Source: Temnothorax longispinosus
Taxonomy: Eukaryota > Arthropoda > Insecta > Hymenoptera > Formicidae
NCBI RefSeq assembly: GCF_030848805.1
Contig: NC_092362.1
Coordinates: forward strand, 3,534,001 to 3,598,000
Length of the DNA stretch: 64,000 nucleotides
Direction of reading: 5' to 3'
Shown piece by piece: positions 49,748-64,000 of this stretch. Numbering within the stretch: position 1 is the first letter of the stretch; each line of letters begins with the position of its first letter. The notes beneath the pieces are model-generated. The model had not been told where the DNA came from, did not search any database, and was given only the letters and a program-made list of their open reading frames with translations. The position numbers and the translations under genes were made by a program.

Positions 49748-50600
49748 CTGCAACAAAAACAAATACTAATAATAAGGCCGTGCGCCACTGAAATTCTTTT
49801 GCATCAAAAATTAATTTTAATGAATAAATTAAATCTAATTTTTATTTGAAGAAAAATAAAATGTATCTAATTTTAACCGAAAAGGCATTTATACAAATTA
49901 ATTTATTGTTATTACGTTACGGCAATTCTTACATTTCAAAAGAAATAAGATTAATTTTAATGTATTTGTAATTTGAATTAATATTAAGGTTTTTTATTAT
50001 AATAAATCAAAAGAATGTAATTAAATACCAAGAAATTAGACAACTTAATTTTCTTTCTTGATTCGTAAAAATCAGATTATTTTACTTTTGATACGTAAAA
50101 ATTGGCAAGAAATGTATTTATGATATAATTTCCATTAAAAAAAAATTTATTCTTCCAGTTTATTTTAACATTAGATTTAATAACTCTTTCCAGGTGAAAT
50201 AATTATTCATTAAAATTTTTATTAACCAAATAAATAATTTACGTGTAAAAGTTATCTGCTATTAATAATCAGCTTGTCAATATCTGATTGCTGTCACGTG
50301 CAATTTATTACTGTCGTATGTTGCACGCACATACATAAAAGACAAAAGATATAAGAGACAAAATCAATTATGCAATAAAAATCAATATGCGCTCTTAAAA
50401 TTAAACAGTTTTCTTAATATAAATTCTTTCTCCTGAAATTCCTTTACGACAAGGACTTCGTTTATAGATGTATTTATACTTGACATCAATTTCTTGGCTA
50501 CAAACAATTTTAGTGTTCTTTTTGTCCCCGAATATATCCCTCCTTTATCTTACCAAACAATTTATTTCGTGTCGTCCGCCAATTATACGGCCGCGCGTTT

Positions 50601-51468
50601 TAGAGCTCTGGTAACATTCGACTGTTTTGTTCTAATGACCATGGGTATCCGGGAACTCTTACGTGGCGCTTGAGTGAGGATTTACAACTTTACAACCTAT
50701 AAAGCTCGTGCCCTGCGAAGTAGCACCGGTCAATCCCACTCCTGTCGGCGGTTCGAGGATCCCGTTGTGGACTCATCCCCCTGTTCCTTTCTGCTATCAC
50801 CTTATCCTCGCAATTCGGTCTTCCATAGCTACATCCTTCAAACGCCGGCCGATCGAACGGACGGCCAAACAACTTTACACCTATTTTATGGTGCCCGATA
50901 TTGTATTTAGAATAGCGATAGTGCACGCCACCGATCCCGAAAACACCGATCGACAACGCGAGCGTTATAACCGCGCTGGAGAAATATTGGCCCGCAGATG
51001 GGATGGGGATACAAATGGCCAACAAAACCCGGAAAGTGTTTAAACATTACAAACGCTAAATGGTTTATAGGTTTTGCAATCCGCAATTTACAGCAGGGAA
51101 ATCGCGTATAATTTATTCTAGTATAATACATTCTAAAAGAGATTCACTACGTTGTTTATTAACTCTGGCCGGGTTTTAATAAATGCAAGTGTATTCAGAG
51201 GCGACAACCGCGTCGTTATTATTCAATACTGTTGTTGCATTTATTAAAATGATTTTTACAATGTTGTTCACAAAGCGGGAAAAGTGTATAGTAACAGCGC
51301 TTCCCATGATCGAATTGTCTTTAAAGTACATTGGTTAATATTTGCAAGATACTACTGGAATTATAATGGAAAACGAAGCTCTGTTCATCTTCGATCAAGT
51401 TTCGGAATTAATTACCGAGTCGCAATCTTTCTTCGAAGCATTCGTTATGCAAGCGCTTTAACGAGCTC
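50601..51468. other. Open in several frames, no gene supported
   Basis: 50690-51043 carries a 111-codon frame on each strand. The + frame ends in a charged stretch and the - frame contains a hydrophobic segment (ITLALSIGVFGIGGV). Both cannot be real and neither is recognisable. The interval is GC-richer than its flanks. Confidence 0.3.
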
Positions 51469-51738
51469 CTACCCCTCCGAGTTACTTTCAATCAGACGGA
51501 TAGTCTTTCTTTTTGTATCTGGTGACGGCTTATTCTTGTCCGCCGAAGATTCTTCGATCGCCACGTAAGACACATTAGTTAAATCATTAAGTTGTATCTT
51601 TTCTTTAATTATACAACGCATAAAACATAATAAATTTAATTGTTCTGTTAATCCAGCAACAAATGCAATATATTTGATCATATTAAAAACAAAAAATAGA
51701 GATCGGATTCCTATAACGTAAAAGACATAAATACATCG
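51469..51738 (-). CDS. Candidate terminal exon, unknown protein
   Basis: On the - strand an acceptor-like ...TTTTACGTTATAG precedes an open frame of about 89 codons that ends in TAG. The first half is hydrophobic (IRSLFFVFNMIKYIAFVAGL). The second half is polar and codon-like, with SYVAIEESSADKN, KPSPDTKRK and a final ESNSEG. The arrangement would suit a membrane segment followed by a cytoplasmic tail. The 5' half lies in AT-rich DNA, where Phe/Ile/Leu-rich frames arise easily, so only the last ~40 codons look convincing. No close polyadenylation signal is seen (the nearest TTTATT on + is near 51240). No family is recognised. Confidence 0.25.
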   Translation of the reverse strand, partial: RCIYVFYVIGIRSLFFVFNMIKYIAFVAGLTEQLNLLCFMRCIIKEKIQLNDLTNVSYVAIEESSADKNKPSPDTKRKTIRLIESNSEG

Positions 51739-53405
51739 AGAGAATAATTCAAATTGCAACTTGTCCGTAGCGGTAAGAAGGAAGCTTCGTCTTTTTCCTT
51801 CGGAAGTGAAAGTAGCGTATGGTATCAGACGCGTCTGTGTGAGACGTAGGGTTTAACTACGTTTCCAGAAGTGCTCCAGGTGGCCGATACTCCATAGGTC
51901 GTTTGTCAGTATAGACTTTACTACACCAATAAAGCCAATGACGGGTCTCGCGTCGATTCGGATGCACAGCATCCTGCATTTTCTCCCTTCTATCCCGCGT
52001 CCTACCCATTCCGCTGTCCTTCTGTCGGTCGCGTAATAGTGCGGCCGATCGTTCTGACATTCGTCACGATTTCGCCGTGCGGCTGTTCGAAATTAACGGC
52101 TTTGAAGATACTCGATCGAAGCGGCCGCGTCGAAATTGCGCGCACGTATGTACATACGATGATATGCTGGACGTAGCGAAGGAATATGGAATTAATGACA
52201 AATATAGAAACTAAAATAGTAAAGCATATAAATTAAGCATATAAATTTAACAGGTAGAGGTAGATGTGTCATCTTTCTCATGCTGACAAATATATTTCTT
52301 TCTGTATAATAAAAAAAAATATTTTTTTTTGTTAAAAGTAGCTACGTATGAAGGAACAAAGATGAGCATAATTCCATTTTTCCGTGCGTTACTTTAACGC
52401 GTGAAAGTTTCAAGAGAAACAAAGTGCTGCTGAAATTTTTCAACCGCCATTACGACGCTGGGCGAAGCTGGACGCGGCGATGAAATTCAAGCGAGCGTTT
52501 AGGTCGAAATTTACATTAGCAATCTACTAAGGATATTTCCGCCTCGCCTTTTAATATAATTTAACCCACGCTGCAGCGCAATGTCGAGAATTTCCCACGT
52601 TGTTTGCGCTCGCAGGTCGTCGCGGCGCGCGATTAAGGTGTGAGATAAAGAATTTTTCGAGGCAATGCTTTATAACGCAAACAGCATGCCACAATGTTTT
52701 ATTTAAAATTTTACAAACCTTACCTATATATAATTCGAAGACACAGAAGCAACTTTGTATAATTAGAAATAAACATCGTAATGAGCACGAAAAATGGATA
52801 GGAAAAAAAATATCTTTGCAACATTTCCACGCGCTTACAGTAATATTGGTGAGAAAGGTAAAATTGGAGATACTTTGGGCTATTCCGCAAACTTACACGG
52901 TTCAGATCTCACGGAGGTGTTGTAGCCTTCGCCATTTACATGCGTATCACCTTCTTTTACACACGCGTTACCTACTTGTACCAAGCGCAGGTGTATCTTA
53001 TGAGACACACAGACGTCCACGAGCACCAAAGTTTCCACTCGCGCAGCGTCATCGTTCCTAAATAGAGTATGCGGATTTCTTTCTTTTCGACTGTGCACGT
53101 ATCCGAGATACGCAGCGCTAATCCCAAAAGCAGTGGACCCGCCGAAATTTCCCTGCCTGCGAACTTAAAACGCGCGGCAACGTTTCCCGACAAATTCGCG
53201 TCTTCCTTCGCGCGGGCGGAAAACAAAAAGAGAGCGCGTTTTTCGGCTTAATGACGTTAACGAAAACGCGCGGAACTGTAACAAAACTGAATTCCAGGGC
53301 GAGCTATTCTCCGCAAGTTGGGGAGAAAAAAAAACGTCGACGGCCAACCAGTTTTATAACGGACTGTCGAGCTTTCTCGAAATTGATTTTTCTCTGCTGT
53401 TACAG
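51739..53405. other. Non-coding DNA, no gene seen
   Basis: AT-rich at 52180-52340. A 13-base direct duplication (AAGCATATAAATT) lies at 52222-52247. Frames of 60-153 codons overlap on both strands without recognisable content. Confidence 0.4.
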
Positions 53406-53629
53406 CTGCTGGCGCTCGCGTATACCCCCTTCGCATGCACTCCCGTATTCCCACCGTTACTTTTATGTCATGGCCGCGCGCTGAATTTCCAGCAAGGGTT
53501 GTAAATCGAATAATCAAAACGTCAGAACCTTCCTACGTTGGAACACCGCGACCGTTTTGTGCGCGGGTTTTAGCCGATGAAAACGCGATTCTGCTGGCGA
53601 AAATAGCGACGAGGGGTAGCATTCCTTGA
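53406..53629 (+). CDS. Candidate terminal exon, unknown protein
   Basis: The acceptor GATTTTTCTCTGCTGTTACAG is strong. It is followed by two bases and 73 open codons ending in TGA, with an AATAAA at 53638-53643, 8 bases past the stop. The product starts AGARVYPLRMHSRIPTV and ends AKIATRGSIP, with an internal Met at residue 10. It has no low-complexity bias, but no domain is recognised and no upstream exon could be matched. The - strand is also open across 53257-53517, which lowers confidence. The AATAAA lies in an A-rich run and may be accidental. Confidence 0.2.
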
Positions 53630-53637
53630 GAAAAAAA

Positions 53638-53643
53638 AATAAA
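53638..53643 (+). promoter_or_regulatory. AATAAA, possible polyadenylation signal
   Basis: It follows the TGA of the preceding candidate exon by 8 bases, which is unusually close, and it lies at the end of an A9 run. Confidence 0.15.
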
Positions 53644-56122
<2,479 letters not shown>

Positions 56123-59100
56123 GACCTCGCGACTCGCCGGATCGCCTCTTGCTCTTCTGGTACCTCTCTCCCGCATCCTTCCTGTCCTCCTCCCTCGTCC
56201 TCGTGTCACCCCGCCCGCCCGCCCACCAGTTCGACGAAAAAAAAACAACAACGCCAACTGATTTATAACCCTCGTACACTCGTTAAACTGATTCGATAGA
56301 TTTTACTGCGCTTACGCCGATTTCTTCTCTCTGCCTCATTCTCCCTGTCTCTCCGCGTACCCGTCTCCGACTTCCTCTTCGTCCTTCGCTCGCACGCCAC
56401 TTGCACGTCACCTTTATTTTTATAATTTCTCGTTTTTTTCCCCCATTCTTTCTGCCTCCGTCCACTCAAGGTTTACAGCCGGACTTACATCATTCGGTCG
56501 AGTTACTCGAGTTTACACGTACCGCCGGCATTCCGCGCGAAGGCATTATTGTACGTAGCGATTCGTGACACGGTCCGTGACCCTTTAGACTTAAGCTCCC
56601 GTGGTATTTCATTTGGTATTCCACGGTCACATGTTACCCCCGCATTTTTGAGAGTCCGCGCAGTCGGAGTTAGTGTCGTTTCGACGAATGGAACGGTCAC
56701 CGTCATTTACGTACGTGCTCAGAGAGACGCGCCATGGATCTCTTGCCTAGGTCATTAGAAGTTAATTTTCCGACATTTGATTTAAGAATGGTGGATGATA
56801 GATGAAAAGCGCGGTAGAAAAAGCAGTGTTTAATTACTCGCTAACTAAATCGCATAAATAAATAAATAAATAAATAAATCTATCACACTATACTCGATTG
56901 CTTTCTCCTAAAATGATCGAATGATGGTTTCACTTCTTCAATGGAAAATAAATTAATTTTTATAAAAATTCACGGTAGGTTATGCTGATTGTGAGTTAAA
57001 TTGTGTGAGTTATAGGCTCGAATTGTGGGCGGATTGCAGAAAGCGGGCCTAAATGAAGCGTCTGCGAAGGGGCGTGACGGCGTTCAAAAGCGCACAAGCG
57101 AGATCAAAGGTGCGCGAGTGAAACCGAAGAGTTTAAACCGCGCCACTTATTCAGCACTTCGTCATTGTCCTCTCCAGCCCTCGCGTGTTCTTCTGTTTAC
57201 CTTGTTCGTTGCACCCCGGAGGGTTATCAGCGGTAACGTGTAGTGAAAAATGAAGGGTATCGGAGCCCTTACAAAGGTACTCGCTGAGCGAGGGATGGGA
57301 ACGTTTCCGAGTGAAAGAAACGAGTGCGTGCGCGATATTAAGGGGCAAATATATGTATTCTGATTGCGAATACAAAGAAATGCAACAAATATCAAAGGGA
57401 AATGATTACCAACGTTACTTTTTCATGGTGGTATAGATCGCTACAATATGTAAGAAATCTCTAAAGTTCAGGAAGAATTGGGAGAAAGATTTCATTTTAC
57501 GTACTAGCCATATAGTTATCGTTTCGGGAATACCGTAGTCTGGAGAACAGTGATTAAAGCGGCGCGCGTAAAGTGCAGCTGTTAATAAAATGTTAGGTAG
57601 ATGAGGTAAATGAGTTAAGACTTTACGGTCAATAAATTATAAGCTTTCATTATACGACCCGCTGCCTGCGGTTAAATCCAACCTTTATTTCCCTCTTTCA
57701 TTTGATCGTAGCTCAGTCCCAAAAGCACTTGGATTTAAGTCAATTAACGGTAGGAAAATTACCGTATTGATTGCGACGGTATTATTGCGGCGGGACAACA
57801 AAAAATTGCCGAAAAATCGGGATTCGCCGCGTGAATCGTGATAAGAAGTCGGCAAAAGCACTGACGAAACTTACACGATTTAATAACGTGAGACTTGTTC
57901 TCGATGTACTTGCCCGGGGTTGGATAACTCGCCCCAGTTCGAAAGCCCTGCGGTACTTAAACTCAAAGCACACATCGAGAGGTATTTGAAAAGTTTCCCA
58001 ACAATTAGGATTAGCCGGGGTATATTCCTGCCGACCTATAGATTCTGGGTGAACAGCCATAAAGCGCAGAATGGAGCGGGTGATCGGGAGAGGAAGAGAG
58101 GACAGAGAGGAACGGAAACGGGGCATGAAGACGAGCGAGGGGGAAACTCCGGTTGTAGGAGCTTGCGGCGAGCTTCACCAGCGGCGATACACATTAGATA
58201 CCAAGTTCTTACAGCTATACCTTCGGGCAAGAAGCATGTCAATATGAACTACGGAGGCGCGATAATGCTACCTGAATAATATATAGTTGTGCATTGGTTT
58301 ATTCGTCTCACACACATACGCGCGCGCACTTTCTGTCTCTTTCTCCTTCTTCCCCCCCCTCTCTTCCTCTTTCTCTCTCTTACGAATAGATCACGTCTTG
58401 CTTAGGACGCAATTTTATTTGCTGTAACCTGCGAGTCACATCTCCGTGAAGTAATTTTCAGGCTGTCGTGAAGTTTTCAGCCTGTAATATTACTTCCAGA
58501 AGACGTTACGCCTTAATACTTGGGTAAGCAGGAAAACACAGCCACGGTGTTGAACGAGATTTCATGATTATTAAACTTCTGCGCCTCGACGTCCGATATT
58601 AAGCATGGATTACAGGATACGGAGCATAATTAAAGCATTGCAAACTCGACGGGTTAACGTGCACGAAATACTTAATACCTAATACAATTAATGAACGGTT
58701 TTCTAAGTTTCAATAGAATTCTCGAAAAAATGCGTGCAACAGTAACAACAATTATTCATATATATATAATTACAAATCGGCTCGCTAATTTAATATTGAT
58801 AAATAGACAATTTATTGTAAGTGGATGTTAAATGTAAATCTCTTGCGACGTCGTTGGTAATCAAATTCTTTTCAATCTTTACATAAATCGTTCGGCTGTA
58901 AGCTCGAGGTAAAGCGGGCATATGCGGCTTTTTACGCACGGGTATGCATTTCTGATAAATCCATTTGAAAACCATATCTGCTTTCCGACTGACACTTGGC
59001 GTGAAATCGAAAGTCTGTTTATATTACGGTTAAGAATTTATTGCGAAAGTACATACGCGCGTATTTGCGAAGCTGTCGATGCGAGGCAAACGATGTGAAT

Positions 59101-61064
59101 TTAGCGAGCGGCAAACGCGAGTTGTGCGATTTCGGTGAGACACGCGCAAGAATGTATCGATCTGCCCTGACATACCAGTCGGCCGCGAGAGATCTCTAAG
59201 GGCGACATCGGCTGGCATTTCGCACCTCGTGGAGCGCCTTGAAATCCTTTTGCACAACGACTTTGCATCGATTGATCTCATATACGGCTACATGCATAGC
59301 GTATCTGCTCGAACATTTGTTGATGAAGATAAAAATGTTACGAAGAAAAATATTTTTATAGGAAGAAAATTTATTACAAGAAGTAAGAATTTTTTGAATT
59401 CTCCATATTTCTCTTTTTCTTATGTCAGTCAATAAATTATAAATCTACAATTACGAAAATTTATTCCTATAAAATTAGAAATTATTACACGAGCATTACA
59501 GTTTTCGAAGTTTGCGAGTCTACAACTTTCTTCGCGAGCCATGTTTACGTGGAAAAAGAATCTGGAATGAGGAATGAACAGCTTTTGTTAAGCTCCGGCA
59601 AAGCCATGGTGTCAAGAGCGGGGGAAAATTCTCCGGGCGCGAGTATTTGCGAATGCAAGTGAAAGGAACATTACGGTGCGTGATTGCCGTTTTATTAGAC
59701 AAAGGGCGAGAACTGAACGTAGACTTACTCCTATTAACGTCTCTTTATCACCAGGCATTACATCGGAGGGAAATGAAAAGCCACGCGGACCCTCAAGTGC
59801 TGGCAGGGTCTTTTCGTAGACAATCTAAATTGTCATTGCACATCTTACGACAGCTACGAACGATTACTTCCCGTCGCGCAGTTTGATAATTATTAAAAAT
59901 GTTCAATTGTTTGCCTAAGCGGATGAATATTTAATGAACAACTTTATAATGCAAATAAGTAAAATGGAATCTTATAATGTTTATTTATTTAAAAATTATT
60001 AAAAATTCTTCGCGTATCCATTATTTTGAAAATTTAACGACGAATTTTTTACATAATTTAGAATCAATTTTTGCTCTATGAAAACGTTTAGGCATATGAC
60101 AGTTTTGAATAATTAGCTACTAATATACAAAACTTTATCTTGAACTAAATATGATATATCGCGAGTATACAACCAGATAAGACCATAATCTTCAATTTTA
60201 AGATAGACTTTATTTTCCTAAAATTACACCATGTATGTATATTACATACGCTTGATTATATTTGCTTTCGATTATAGCTCGTGAGTAATTGTCGAGATAA
60301 TAACGTCGTAAACAACAGACAAGATATAAATTTTAAATCCGAATGACATGCTGTTCTACATAGTAATATAAAAAGAATACCTTTTCAAGATCCGTATTAT
60401 CCAAAATATACAATTCCCTCAGTCTTACATAGGTTCATTGTCCACGATAATGATATCATTTATGTTATTATCATGACAGCATTTTCTCGATTCTTTAATG
60501 GCATAAAATTACATACGGCGACTTCTCTTCCTCCGGCAGAGAAAATTATAGATATATATTATTCAATTACACGATTTCCTTTGTGTTCTCTTTTTTCCAT
60601 CCATTATATACCCACGATAACATAGAAAAACAGTAATTTTCTCTCCCTAAATAGGAGTGTTTTACTACCAAATAATCAGAGATATTCACGTCTCGGTTCA
60701 CCCAGTAATTTTACAAATTACATACTCTTGTAATGGCGTGGAAGAATATTTGGAATTCAGTAATGACTTGGGTACAAAACGCGGTTTTCTTTAAACATCT
60801 TAGAGGACGTTCTGTTCCATTCATTCATTCAATATTCACTCAAAGTCCTCCCTTAGACTGTGCGCTTCCGTCCTTTCCATCTTCATCTCGATTTGTCCCC
60901 AATCCCATGGTATCACGGCGTCCATCGGCGGCATCAGCGACGGGCAAGAAGCAATGGCCCTGTGATGGTGGGCAATTTAAATATCTCGTCGGAAAAAAGA
61001 TTATTATTCGAGGTGAAGTTGACAGCTACATCATATTCCAATATCGAACTCAAGGGGGTCGAGA
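56123..61064. other. Non-coding DNA, no gene seen
   Basis: AT-rich at 58670-58800 and 59890-60560. An alternating purine/pyrimidine run (CACACATACGCGCGCGCA) lies near 58311. Frames of 60-120 codons overlap on both strands, and none is recognisable. A 68-codon + frame at 59229-59435 has ordinary codon composition and an AATAAA overlapping its stop, but no other support. Confidence 0.4.
56854..56879 (+). repeat. (AAAT)n microsatellite
   Basis: Six to seven uninterrupted AAAT units. Confidence 0.9.
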
Positions 61065-61097
61065 TGCGACGTCGTACTTACGAAGTACTTCGTCGCA
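61065..61097 (+). other. 15-bp stem (two mismatches), 3-nt loop hairpin
   Basis: TGCGACGTCGTACTT pairs with AAGTACTTCGTCGCA except at two positions, around ACG. It is too short for a usual animal microRNA precursor. Confidence 0.5.
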
Positions 61098-64000
61098 CCG
61101 TATATTCATCCCTCTTTCTCGGTGTAGGCTAATATTGATGGCTCTAAGTGAAATACATTAAAGTTTTTGAATTTCATTAGGAGTCCCCCCCGTGCGAAGC
61201 CGTACTTTGATGGCGGATGACATTTATGGAGAATCACGCGTCACCGCGAAATCGAATAACAGCACGAATGACACGCTTCGTCAGGTGTCAAATGATTGTT
61301 TTCTGTTTGCCCGATTCGCTAATGCGATAATGCGTACAGGCCCGAATCGGCAACCGAAGATGCAAATAAATAAAACTTAGAATATAAATAAAACGAGCAA
61401 GTCGCACCCATACGTTGCAAACACGCATGATCGGTTTCATTCATTTGTTTCCGAAAATTCTTAAATTCGCCTATTTTCTCAACGATATAAAAACCTACAA
61501 TCATAATTATTTATAAATCCAATGCGGATTAAAAATCATCTTAATACGCACGCAAGCAAGATTTTAGCGGCTTCCGCGATCCTGCAGGCGTATTACAAAT
61601 AGCCGTGCAGTGCAGTCACGTATGTCACGCGTCTGGAAAGTAATTTAAAACTTGGTAGTGTTATCGCGCAACGCGCCTCACCAGACGATGTTTGACTTGA
61701 GAGCTTACGGTTAAGTCTCGGTATGTAATAACACGCATGCACGTTGCCGCTCAAAGTTTGTAACGAGCGCGACGTACGTAGGGCTCATATTCCTTTGGCC
61801 TCGTACTCGCTTCCGCACCGTCATCTATGTACACCTCTACCTTCCTTCTACCTTCTTCTTTCTTGGCCGAGCACTACTGTATTGCGAATCGACCCTTTCG
61901 CGTTCTCACATCCCCCCCTCCCAACTCCACTCCACCCCTCGCTCTACCCCTGCGACGGAGGTGGATACTGCGAGAAAACTTTAGTGGCGCGTTCAACTTG
62001 ACGCAATATCTGTGCGGGCTCGTATAACGTAAACAACGTGTCAGTATCCGTTGCGACATGTATATGGTGGCTTCCCCTTAAACCACGCCGCTGTATATTC
62101 ACGTTCACGCACGAAATTTACGTTAACAAAAAACTACACGAACCACGCATCAGACTCTTTGTGAGGTTTCTTTATAAATAAAGTTATGTCCATTATTATC
62201 TCTGGCTTGAGATCGCGGAATAACATACAAATAATTCAATCAAATAATTTAGGTAATGTAAAGCCATGTATATTATCCATTTATTAATATCTCGTGTATT
62301 TTTTGCAAGATTGCGCGCTTAACTTAACGCGATTACCTAATGATTTATTTATTATTATCAAAGAATGCCAAGTAAAATTCCGTGCAATTGCCACATTAGG
62401 ATAATTTAAATTTAAATACATAATGTTTTTATACACTGTATTATTTTAGATGACAGAAATCGATTTTTGGAACAAAATTAATTTTACTTTTGTAATGAAT
62501 CACGATATCTTGCAAATTAATTATCTGAGATAAGGGGTCCTATACACATTAAAAGCGCTTGAATCTTAACTTTCAAACGCAACTATAAAGATCACCTCGC
62601 TGCGACTTTTCTATGCAAAGATATTGACGATTATATTGACTCGTGATTTCGATGAAAATGACTAAGGACTAAAATTTAGAACTGAAATTAATTTTATTTT
62701 CATAATTAATCGGCGATATCTCTCAAATTAGTTGAACGAGATAAACAAACTTATAGAAGATGTACTTATAGAAGAGTTAGAATTTTAGAATCACTGCAAT
62801 TTTTTGTGTTTTACATCGTGATCTCGATTTAGAAACAGAATCAGCGCGCACGTGCGTTCGTAGGCGGCATATCGCATTTCAAAGCACTTGTACTACACGT
62901 GTTTTTACACCTTTTTTTAGTTACCTGTCACCTGAGGTGTGAACTTACAAGCAAAAAATGCACGCGGCGTTCTTTCATGTATAGTGTGCGCGTGCCGATT
63001 CGTTCCGCAAAAAATAGACGTAGAGACATACAATAAAAACTGATCTTCATTTCGCAGACACCTATGTCGAATACATACGTTCTTATCACGACACGTATGT
63101 ATATGGCTACAGAGTTAAAAAATAAAACACTAAGAAATATAAATTTATATGTAAAAAGTTATCTGTAAAATATAATAATAAAAATACACTAAATTAAAGA
63201 ATAAATCTGTACATAAAGAAAAAACGAATATATTGTTGTGTATAATTATTTTTTAAACGTTTTTTTTTCTGGTTAAAGTAAGAATAAGCGATTAAAATGA
63301 TTATCGACTTATTGAGGATTTAAATAAAAACTATAGAGGTGCTAGTTTAGCGGAGTGTAGTGACAGTAAGAGATAAGAAAAAAAATAAGAAAAAAAGACA
63401 GGACTAGAGCAGAAAAGAGGAGAAAGAACGAGTCGCGAGTGACAGGTCATTTTCCAGAGCCGAGCACCCTCTCGTCGGGTGCGACTTTGGTCTCCCTCTT
63501 CATACCTGCCTGCCTTCATATCTCCCCGTGCCTGCCCTAAGGATCACGCGGCTATCCTAAACTCCCATCCGCCGATTCTCCGGGCAATCCTCAATATCTC
63601 GTTTGCCGAGCTCGAATTCGCAATGACACGCCTATACAGTCGTACCAATATCTAATTTGATCTCGCTCGTGAAATGCCATCCATCCGCATGCAAGCGAGC
63701 GAACGGGGTAGGAGGAAGAGAGAGATCGGAGAGAGATACGTGGGGGCTCTGTCGGCACGTAATGCGTTATGCCGGTAAAATTTCAACGTTTCGCTCTATC
63801 GCTGCGCTCAAGATATTCCTCGAAGCATGTTCCTCGTGTTACTTAGCGCGCCCACGCGAGATCATAATTAATTGCGGAATTCGCATGAGCGAGTATCCTT
63901 GATGCAATGATAATGATACAGCCTCAGGGAGAAATTGGAACGGGGGTGGAGCAGCCGATATACAACCAACCGCAACGGCGACGGTACTGAGCGACAGTGC
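61098..64000. other. Non-coding DNA, no gene seen
   Basis: Strongly AT-rich at 62170-62830 and 63120-63340, CpG-richer at the ends. Pyrimidine-rich DNA at 61830-61960 gives artefactual frames. No RNA gene or mobile element is recognised, and the window ends without a feature boundary. Confidence 0.45.

Larger units (their letters stand above)
48580..50600. other. AT-rich gene-poor block
   Basis: About 2 kb of strongly AT-rich DNA with frequent A and T runs and stops in all frames. It contains a (TTAA)n run, a 30-bp tandem duplication and one GC-richer island at 49660-49750 described separately. Confidence 0.6.

Overview
The window looks like nuclear DNA from an insect, most likely a hymenopteran and plausibly an ant. 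This is inferred from composition: mixed GC with CpG dinucleotides common throughout (not depleted), many long (GA/CT)n microsatellites, AT-rich islands, and a short non-LTR retrotransposon tail of arthropod type. Nothing looks bacterial, viral or organellar. No operons, ribosome binding sites, rRNA, tRNA or CRISPR arrays were recognised.

Most of the 64 kb appears to be intergenic or long-intron sequence. No open frame could be tied to a known family with confidence, and most long frames are chance openings in CpG-rich or purine/pyrimidine-biased DNA. The best gene-like signal is on the + strand at 29853-30527. It has a strong acceptor, a 45-codon open exon, a GTACGT donor, a second acceptor with an excellent pyrimidine tract, a short in-phase terminal exon and two AATAAA signals. 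Weaker exon candidates lie on the - strand at 33336-33621, 49667-49747 and 51469-51738, and on the + strand at 53406-53629. None of these could be given a function.

Layout: 1-15.6 kb is CpG-rich, gene-poor DNA with C-rich and (ACG)n tracts. 15.6-16.9 kb holds purine/pyrimidine tracts and microsatellites. 16.9-29.8 kb is low-signal DNA with (GA)n(TG)n and (CT)n arrays. 29.8-33.6 kb holds the better exon candidates. 34.7-37.7 kb is bounded by ~185-bp inverted repeats, with a 252-bp foldback element inside the right end. 46.4-46.5 kb contains a spacerless, almost perfect 82-bp palindrome. 48.3-48.6 kb carries a ~250-bp 5'-truncated non-LTR retrotransposon insertion flanked by 12-bp target-site duplications. 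48.6-50.6 kb is AT-rich. 55.96-56.12 kb is the longest pyrimidine array, and the remainder to 64 kb shows little.

The most useful observations are the inverted-repeat/foldback family, the spacerless palindrome, the dated-by-structure retrotransposon insertion, and the two-exon 3' gene end. I see no convincing undescribed multi-gene system here.
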